From assembly GCA_021292165.1 (NCBI GenBank), contig CM037885.1:12542375-12606374 (forward strand): a stretch of 64,000 nucleotides of DNA, given 5' to 3'. The notes beneath the pieces were generated by a model. It was not told the DNA's origin. It searched no databases and saw nothing but the letters and a program-made list of their open reading frames with translations. Of the stretch, positions 58,100 through 64,000 are shown piece after piece (position 1 is the stretch's first letter; each line of letters opens with the position of its first letter). This DNA is from Shinisaurus crocodilurus (Eukaryota; Chordata; Lepidosauria; Squamata; Shinisauridae). The position numbers were made by a program, and so were the translations under genes.

Positions 58100-59003
58100 A
58101 AGTTGAGCCTCAGCACCTCTTCCTTCCTTCCTTCCTTCCCCCCCCCCCCCGGTTTTATTTTTGCTTTGAAAGAAATCGAGAGTAGCACGGCAGAGGAAAG
58201 CGATGGTGAAGGGGTGGTGTGGGGGTTATGCGCCCGGGAAAGAAGAGGGGTTGATGAGGGTAGCTTTGAAATGGGAGGAAGAGGAGGAGGAGGAGGAGGT
58301 GGAGAGACCTTGGCGGGGATCAGACTATCGGAAGTAGGGGGGAAATTGAGAAACCGCCTGGGTTCATTCCCTTCCTCTTCTCATGCCCCTTGGGAGACCC
58401 ACAGAAGACGATCTTCTGGTGGGAGGCGGGGAGCCGGAGGAGGGGGACTGGGAGGGAGGGAAGGATCGCGCCTGGCCTGGCTGGGATCTCTCTGGGTTTC
58501 CCTGATCCTGTGTGTGCGTGTGCGGCTATGCGCGCGTGTGTGTGGCGGGGTGTTCTACTTCCTTCCCCCTCTCCTCTTCCCCAGCACTGCTGCAGTAACA
58601 AAGAGCCCCTCATAAATCAGCTGCCCCCTCCTCGGTCCTTCCCACCAGCCTCCTCTCCCTCCCTCCCATTGGTGGTCCCTGTTCTGTTTCATTTGCATGC
58701 CCGGCCCTTTTCCCAGCCAGCCCGTCTCCTGATTGGACCTCTCCGGCGCGTCCCTCATCTCTGCCCAGCTGTCTATCAGAATTTTCAACCCCTTCTGTAG
58801 CTTTCTTCTCTCCCCCCCCCCGCTCCCTCCCTCCCTCCCTCCCTCTTCCTCCACAATACACCCCCTCTTATGAGATGCAGCAAGGCTGGTGGGTTGAATG
58901 CGAGAACCAGCCTGTACCTTCCTCCATCACTCCCGGTGTCTTGCGTTTCCTCCTCCAGCTGCTGCAGCGGTTCCCCAGCCGGCATCCAGGACCAGCGAGA
59001 GAC
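58100..59003 (+). promoter_or_regulatory. CpG-rich promoter-like block and 5' UTR
   Basis: GC content and CpG count rise sharply, unlike most of the window. Within 58660-58775 are two inverted CCAAT boxes (ATTGG at 58668-58672 and 58732-58736), a perfect octamer ATTTGCAT (58691-58698, POU-factor site) and an E-box CAGCTG (58766-58771). No clear TATA box was found; CATAAATC at 58610-58617 is the nearest. No repeat families are present. A (CCCT)n pyrimidine tract (58812-58853) precedes the exon. Confidence 0.5.
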
Positions 59004-59064
59004 ATGAACTGCGTCGTGCTGGGTGCGCTCCTCTACAGGATGGGGCTGCTGTTACTCTATCAAG
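59004..59064 (+). CDS. Probable first coding exon (signal peptide), gene unknown
   Basis: From the ATG at 59004 (context GAGACATGA, purine at -3) 20 codons encode MNCVVLGALLYRMGLLLLYQ, a short n-region, an arginine, then a leucine-rich core, like a secretory signal peptide. The exon would end CAAG at 59064 before GTACTG, a fair splice donor, in phase 1. Phase-1 signal exons are common in immunoglobulin-superfamily surface proteins, including IgLON-type molecules, but the peptide does not identify a gene. An upstream in-frame ATG at 58875 would add 43 residues without obvious domain; I prefer 59004 because of the hydrophobic core. The long frame running on to 59630 is GT-repeat read-through and is probably intron. 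Confidence 0.38.
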
Positions 59065-59418
59065 GTACTGCATACCAGCTCGTCGCTGCTACTGGTGGTG
59101 GTGGTGATTGGGGCGGCGGGGGGGGAGCTGGGCTGGGAGAGAAGGAGTGCGCGGACGGAATACCCAATGCGTACCTGTGCGCGCGTATGTGTGTGCGTGT
59201 GTGTGCGCGCACCGCTGGGAGACACGGCTGTGTGGCGTGCCACAGAGATGGCACAATCGTACCTGTGGGGTTGGACTCTGTGTGTGTCACTGCATACCAC
59301 CGAACGCCACAAATCGACAGGGCTGTGTGCATCGCTCTGTGGCACAATTGTGGCATTCTGGTGCGCGTTTCGCCGAGCTACTCGAGGCATTTCACTTCTG
59401 GAGTTGTCCCAAGTATAG

Positions 59419-59455
<37 letters not shown>

Positions 59456-60010
59456 CGAGCTTCTGCACATATTTGTGTCCCGTTTTGATGCATCCCATGG
59501 AAACCCAGATCCCCCCCCCCGCAACGAGGCGTCACAACAACTGCATGCGTGCTGTATGAATGCACAATTTTGGCACCTCCTTACGAACATCCGGCTTGCT
59601 CTCTTCTGTGCCGTTCATTTTTCCGTTTAAATGCTTACTGGGCATTTCCTTTCACGGAGGAGAGCTATGTATGCACATAAGTGCTGCTTGCGTACTGAAT
59701 TTGCACTCCTGTTCCTGCCACGGGGTGGTAGCTGAGAACCGGGGAGATGAGACTTTAGAGCAAGCTGCCTAAAGATCTGCAAAGGGTTGTACAGTGGAGA
59801 AACACAGGGCACACTGTGTAGATCTGGAGAGAAACAGGAGGATATGTGTGTACATATTATGTTGATGGATGGAGGGATGGACATAATATAGGAGAGAGCA
59901 AAAGAGAGACCATGGTCCATGAATGAGAGGTTTGTATGTCTGTGATAATTGCTGGATGGATATATTTGTTAATGTGGGAATAACAGAGAGTGAAAAGGGT
60001 ACTTGTGTAA

Positions 60011-60048
<38 letters not shown>

Positions 60049-60227
60049 TGAGTGAGTAAGGAAGAGAGAGAGATGGGATTGAGGAGAAGTGATGATATAG
60101 GTAATGGTGATGATGATGATGATGACCAGAATATTTATAGAGGCATAGATGGAAGCTACAGAAGGTGAGACACACAGAGAGATACGCAGAGGGAGCAGGA
60201 TCGCAGTGCTCATTTGGGGAAAGTGAA
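59065..60227. other. Probable intron; GT microsatellites
   Basis: (GT)n at 59418-59452 and 60018-60047; otherwise no recognised repeat family. CpG remains frequent until about 59530. Confidence 0.45.
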
Positions 60228-60323
60228 GCTGCAACCCTATAATCAGCACACACTTACCTAGAAGCAGGGCCCGTTCAACTCAGTGGGACTTATTTATGAA
60301 TAAAACTGCATAGGATCCCATCT
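60228..60323. mobile_element. MITE with TGCAATCCTATGCA-type ends
   Basis: GCTGCAACCCTATAATCAG at the left and ACTGCATAGGATCCCATC at the right are inverted; between them lie ACACTTACCTAGAAGCAGG and CAGTGGGACTTATTTATG, themselves inverted. The ends resemble family T, but there is no TTAA and the core is different. Confidence 0.65.
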
Positions 60324-60614
60324 GCTTGGGCTCATGTCCTCTGTTCTCACTTCCCTGCCACCTGCCGAACCCCATCGCTCTGTCCACTGCCCCCCCCCCC
60401 GCCTTGGGGGTAGAGTGGATGCTGTCATGCAGAGCACATGTGGGTATCATGGACATTGACATGACTTGACCAGTTAGCGGCACGTATGCCAGTAAGTAGT
60501 AACTGGCATTTCGGTGTGGTTGTTGGCACTGATTGAGATTGTTCGATTATTAGGACATCATAGTGTTGCTGATGTGGTTGTTTGGATTTGTTGTGTTGCA
60601 GACGGTGGTAAGTG
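60324..60614. other. No recognisable feature
   Basis: Poly-C near 60391-60401; nothing else. Confidence 0.4.
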
Positions 60615-60995
60615 GTTGGCTTTCTTGACTTAAGAACATTGTAAGAACCCTGCTGGATCTGATCAAAGTTGTGTAGTAATAATGGACATTATTTCCAACA
60701 CTGGCAGGACATCTCCTGTTCTCTGTCGCAGCATCTGGCTTTTGAAGGTCTACTGCCCCTGAAGGGGGAGGTTCCATTTAGCTCTCAGGACCAACTGCCA
60801 CCAACAAATCTATATTTTATGAATTCGTTTATTAATCCCTTCTTAAAATTCATCCAAGCTAGCAGACAGACATCATCATATCCTGTGGTGGTGAATTCCA
60901 TCAATTAATTATGTGTTACTTTCTTTTGTCTTTCCTGAATCGATCCCCAAACAATTTAATTGAGTAACCCTGAGTTCTAGTACTGTGAGCATGTG
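60615..60995 (-). mobile_element. CR1/L3-like LINE 3' part, antisense, diverged
   Basis: TAAGAACATTGTAAGAACCC, CTGGATCTGATCAAAG, then GGTGGTGAATTCCATCAATT, TTTCTTTTGTCTTTCCTGAAT. The arrangement follows the antisense LINE 3' end, but this is an older, distinct subfamily. Confidence 0.68.
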
Positions 60996-61564
60996 TGAGA
61001 GAGAGAGAAAGAGAGGGAGAGAGATATGGAGGGATAACTTCTCTCTCTCTCTCTTTCCAGATGTTGGTGTGACAGGAAGCATTGGTATTGGATACATTCT
61101 CACAAGTCTCCTTTGGGTGATCACGTCACCTTCATACCTGCCCTTGTGGTGGCACTGAAGTTCTCTAACAGGGCTACCTTTCTGGAACACTTAACATAAG
61201 TAAACTGGTGCTGCTGCTTCTCCCCTCCCACCCCACTTCAAAAGGCCCTGTCAGTCAGGGATCAAACTGTGGGCCTTGTACATGGGCAGCAAGTGCTCTG
61301 ACATCGGTCTTCTTTTGGGAAGGAGCATTCTCATTGGCTGGGCAGTGTGGCTTCACCAACCATCCACTTTGGGTTGGTGCCACAATAGTGGTGTCACTGG
61401 AATGAGCCGTTTCATTGGCAGAGCTGGAGGCCTGGTGAGCTTTAATGTGCACATGATTGGTGATTGCGGGAGGTGGGTGGGTATATCAGGTAGTCCTTGT
61501 GCCAGTGTGGCTGGTGGGATCTTTATCAATGTGATGGGGACAGCACTAACTTCTGACTGCAGAT
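60996..61564. other. No gene; GA/CT microsatellites
   Basis: GA-rich run (60995-61024) followed by (CT)n (61038-61055). Frames here lack domain motifs. Confidence 0.5.
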
Positions 61565-62050
61565 GGCTCTCCAGGGCCTCTTGAGCTAGGGTCTTTCTCA
61601 GGCCTTGCACTCGAGATCCTTCATGCTTTGGGGAGGGGCCATAACTTAGTGGTAGAGCCAGGGGAGGCTGGTGACTCCCTATATCAGTGGGGGGGGGGGC
61701 TCCTCATCCATTGCGGCTTTTATTCTGAGCTTTATAGGAGCTATCCATGGTGCTCCGTGGTGGTGAACCTATTTTGGGGATGGAGTACAGCACCATGGAT
61801 AGCCCCATTGAAGCTCAGAATAACAGCTGCAATGGGTGAGGAGCCCCACTGGCACAGGAGTCAGTGCCAGTGCCTCCCCTAGAGGCCATGTTTGGAACGG
61901 AGAAGGTCCCGGGTTCAATCCTGTGCATTTCTGATTGAAAGGATGAGGTAGCAGAGATGGGAGGTGGAGAACCACTACCAGTTCGAGTGGACAGTGCTGG
62001 GCTAGAGAGGTAAATAGTTTGACGTGGTACGGGGCAAACCTCCTGTGATG
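61565..62050 (+). mobile_element. tRNA-derived SINE 2, interrupted by family-R MITE
   Basis: The head GGGGCCATAACTTAGTGGTAGAG (A box region, 61634-61657) is separated from AGAAGGTCCCGGGTTC and CAATCCTGTGC (B box, about 61900-61925) by the MITE. ACTACCAGTTCGAGTGGAC and GCTGGGCTAGAGAGG follow. An antisense SINE 2 stub (CTCCAGGGCCTCTTGAGC) precedes it. Confidence 0.75.
61658..61880. mobile_element. RE1-bearing MITE, copy 6 (family R)
   Basis: Ends CCAGGGGAGGCTGGTGACTC and AGTGCCTCCCCT. Inside, TAGGAGCTATCCATGGTGC and TACAGCACC with GGATAGCCCC are RE1-like motifs, the + strand one at 61786-61806. TAGAGC on the left and TAGAGGC on the right may be a decayed duplication. Confidence 0.78.
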
Positions 62051-62332
62051 CTCTACGTTCCTACATCTGGAAATGTTTGGGACTCAACTGTCTGAGGGCA
62101 TCTCATCAATGCAACATTTGAGGTTCGTTGCGCTCCTCCTATTGCTGTTGCTGTTAAAATATTATAGTGATAGGAATGGCCCACCATCATTCTCATCAAC
62201 GGTGGTTGAAAGCATTGATATCTGAGCAGTAGGCAAGCTCTCAAGACCCCCACCCGGAGCTCAGGCTCTGGCTCAGAAGGGCTGGCCAACTCCATCAGAC
62301 CAGCGGCACCAGAGGGAGAGGTGCTGGAACCT
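62051..62332. other. No recognisable feature
   Basis: Nothing recognised. Confidence 0.4.
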
Positions 62333-62550
62333 AGAGTGGCCCTGTGTCCTCTTTTTAGAGAGAACAGTCCTTTGTCTGAAGGGCTCCCCAGTCCAAGACT
62401 GGGCTTTGAAGTTGCCCATCCCCAGTTAGCACCTGGACACTAGTAATTATTTCCAAGTCAGCATATGCAAAAGTTATGGAAAATAGGAGTCCTCTTTTTC
62501 AGTGATGCATTTCCTCTTTTTTGGCAATTCATAAGTGGCCATCCTACTAG
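62333..62550. mobile_element. GTGGCC-type DNA element, shortened
   Basis: CTAGAGTGGCCCTGTGTCC to AAGTGGCCATCCTACTAG; both ends present, with CTGAAGGGCTCCCC and CAGTGATGCATTTCCTC inside. An internal deletion reduces it to about 218 bp. Confidence 0.7.
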
Positions 62551-62799
62551 AAACCAACCCAGGCCTCAGCATCATGCCTGAGCCATTTGGATTGGGGAGG
62601 GGGGCAATCCAGGGACCCCTGAAGTGGGACCTCCAGAGCCCATACCCAACAAGCCTGCCCCTCCCCTCCAAGTAACCACCCCCACTCCATGACTGGGACC
62701 CACACCTCCATCATGTCCCATCCGCACCAGCAACCAGCCTGGAGGGAATCCACAGAGAGGAGGCGGAGGGCTAGGTTTGCACCTTCTTGGAAGAGTTCC
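62551..62799. other. No recognisable feature
   Basis: Frames on the - strand lack domain motifs. Confidence 0.4.
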
Positions 62800-62905
62800 G
62801 AGCATAAGAAGATAAGAAAAAATAACCCTGGGTGAGACCAAACGTTTGTCTTGCCCAATGTTCTCTTTCTAATGCAGACTGGCCAGATGCCTTTGGGAAG
62901 TGAAC
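62800..62905 (-). mobile_element. CR1/L3-type LINE 3' end, antisense, diverged
   Basis: GCATAAGAAGATAAG, GGGTGAGACCAAACG, CTGGCCAGATGCC and TTTGGGAAGTG follow the antisense 3' terminus with substitutions. Confidence 0.62.
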
Positions 62906-63267
62906 ATTCAGGGCCTGGAGAGGGGCATCTTCTATGGGTTTTTTGTCTTCAGTATCTGGCACTGAGAGGTACACTATCATTGAACATAGAAGTTCCATAA
63001 AGCCATCAGAACTAATAGGTCATAGAATCATAGAGCTGGAGGATAACTTGCAGGCCAAGTGGTCCAACCCGTTGCTTGATGCCAGAAATCCAGAGCTAGA
63101 GCACCCTCAATAGATGACTGTCCAGCCTCTGCATGAAGACCTCCAGTGAGGGAGAGCCCACCATCCCTCTAGGTAACTGGTTCCGTTGTCAAACTGCACT
63201 TACCATCAAGATGTCTCTCCTAATGTTCATCTGAAATCTACCCTCCTGTAACTTAAGCCCATTCTTT

Positions 63268-63643
63268 GCTTGTTGGTTACATTTATATCCCACCTTTTCC
63301 TCCAAGGAGCCCAAGGTGGTTTACATGATCCTCCTCCCTTCCATTGTATCCTCACAACAACTCTGTGAAGTAAGTTAGGCTGTGAGTCGGTGACTGGCCC
63401 AAAGTCACCCTGTGAGCTTCATGGCTGAGTGGGGGACTAGAATGTGAGTTTCCCCAGCCCCAGCCCAACACTCTAATCTAGGGCTCTCCAACCTTGGGTC
63501 CCCAGATGTTGCTGGCCTACAGCTCCCAGCATACCCAGCCAGCATGGCTAATGGCAAGGGATTCTGGGAGCTGTAGTCCAGCAACATCTGGGGACCCAAG
63601 GTTGGAGAGCCCTGCTCTAATCACTACACCACACTGGCTCTCA
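63268..63643 (-). mobile_element. MIR-like CORE-SINE in CR1, itself split by hAT
   Basis: TCCTCACAACAACTCTGTG, GTGACTGGCCCAAAGTCACC, GAGCTTCATGGCTGAGTGG; after the MITE, ATCACTACACCACACTGGC completes the head. The order of insertion is CR1, SINE, hAT. Confidence 0.87.
63479..63614. mobile_element. hAT palindromic MITE (GTTGCTGG variant)
   Basis: A 136-bp sister of 20152-20287; left terminus TAGGGCTCTCC (C to T at base 1), right GGAGAGCCCTG. Perfect duplication CTCTAATC (63471-63478 and 63615-63622) within the SINE head. Confidence 0.93.
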
Positions 63644-63830
63644 TTAGACCAAGTCCTGCCCTCTGAGTGAGGCAGCGGAGAACAAGTCTCTTTGCCCTCT
63701 TCAGTGGAACAGGTCCTTCAGGTATTTGTAGAGTATCTTGTGATCCGCCCTCTCTTGCCCCCCCCCCCAGCCCATCTTCTCTTCTCCAGGTTAACAGGTG
63801 GGCCGAAGCAAAACAAAACCTTTCTGATCC

Positions 63831-64000
63831 CAATGACCCATAAGAAGAAGTAATCTCAAGATTATCCTCTCTAAATTGATCCAACTCACTGAGTTGCTCA
63901 AGACCGCCCTAGAATTTTATACAGCTAATAGTTAGGAACTTTCTTCTGATTGCCTGTCTCAATTTGTTCATATCCAATTTGTAGCTGTCTGTTTTGACGG
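63831..64000. other. Possible further LINE sequence, unresolved
   Basis: TAGTTAGGAACTTTCTTCTG resembles a CR1 3' motif in antisense, but the window ends before it can be assigned. Confidence 0.3.

Larger units (their letters stand above)
63016..63830 (-). mobile_element. CR1 LINE 3' part, antisense, interrupted by SINE
   Basis: TCATAGAATCATAGAGCTGG (tail), GTCCAACCCGTTGCTTGATG, TCTGCATGAAGACCTCCAG, then AACTTAAGCCCATTCTTTGC to 63262. After the SINE it resumes with AAGTCCTGCCCTCTGAG and CTTCAGGTATTTGTAGAG. Decayed ORF2 C-terminus in antisense. Confidence 0.82.

Noticed and set aside
58103..58615. 170-codon frame in the CpG-rich block
   Set aside because: Composition is glycine/arginine-rich because of GC skew; no domain, and overlapping frames on the other strand are equally long. 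More likely promoter sequence.
58875..59630. 251-codon open frame starting at 58875
   Set aside because: Only the first 63 codons lie before a good splice donor; the rest reads through GT repeats and GC-rich intron-like sequence with low-complexity glycine and cysteine/valine runs. I keep only the short exon from 59004.

Overview
This 64-kb window is non-coding, repeat-dense nuclear DNA from a vertebrate, most likely a squamate reptile (lizard or snake). The evidence is the repeat content: many copies of the 3' end of CR1/L3-type LINEs, L2-type LINE ends, a MIR-like CORE-SINE with a (AAATA)n tail, a second tRNA-derived SINE, a 5S rRNA-derived SINE with a CR1-type tail, several families of palindromic hAT MITEs, mariner/Tigger-type MITEs and TTAA-flanked MITEs. 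Nothing prokaryotic is present. No tRNA or rRNA gene, CRISPR array or long intact gene was found. Almost all the short reading frames are read-through of repeats. Family names rest on my recognition of motifs; no library search was run.

Layout. 1-2.8 kb: a broken Ty3/gypsy pol remnant (RNase H and integrase parts), split by a Tigger-type MITE and partly duplicated in tandem. 2.8-8.4 kb: DNA-transposon relics, a Helitron-like end and a duplicated 400-bp element. 8.4-20 kb: a 5S-SINE, hAT MITEs, CR1 copies with nested insertions and the first RE1-bearing MITEs. 20-34 kb: mixed DNA elements, SINE-into-SINE and SINE-into-hAT insertions, and a CR1 copy whose 3' tail has expanded into a minisatellite. 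34-46 kb: sparser sequence with several AT-rich, low-repeat stretches that could be regulatory. 46-57 kb: a composite hAT element at 46.7 kb carrying DNA whose source locus is still present at 57.1 kb, plus L2 and SINE copies and a strong CTCF-like motif. 58.1-59.1 kb: a GC/CpG-rich promoter-like block with CCAAT boxes and an octamer, followed by a likely first coding exon on the + strand (signal-peptide-like, ending at a phase-1 splice donor). 59.1-64 kb would then be its first intron, with CR1, SINE and MITE insertions.

If the 59.0-kb exon is real, the window is mainly the 5' flank of one gene transcribed to the right, and the AT-rich stretches could be its distant enhancers. The gene itself is not identified. 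A short phase-1 signal-peptide exon is typical of immunoglobulin-superfamily surface proteins, so that is a hypothesis only.

The most interesting signals are: (1) the composite hAT element that transduplicated about 220 bp from a locus 10 kb away; (2) a MITE family that carries inverted RE1/NRSE-like (REST-binding) motifs, one of them matching 20 of 21 positions; (3) two MITE families with different ends and target duplications that share one palindromic core; and (4) ten hAT-type insertion sites whose 8-bp duplications nearly all fit nnnTAnnn.
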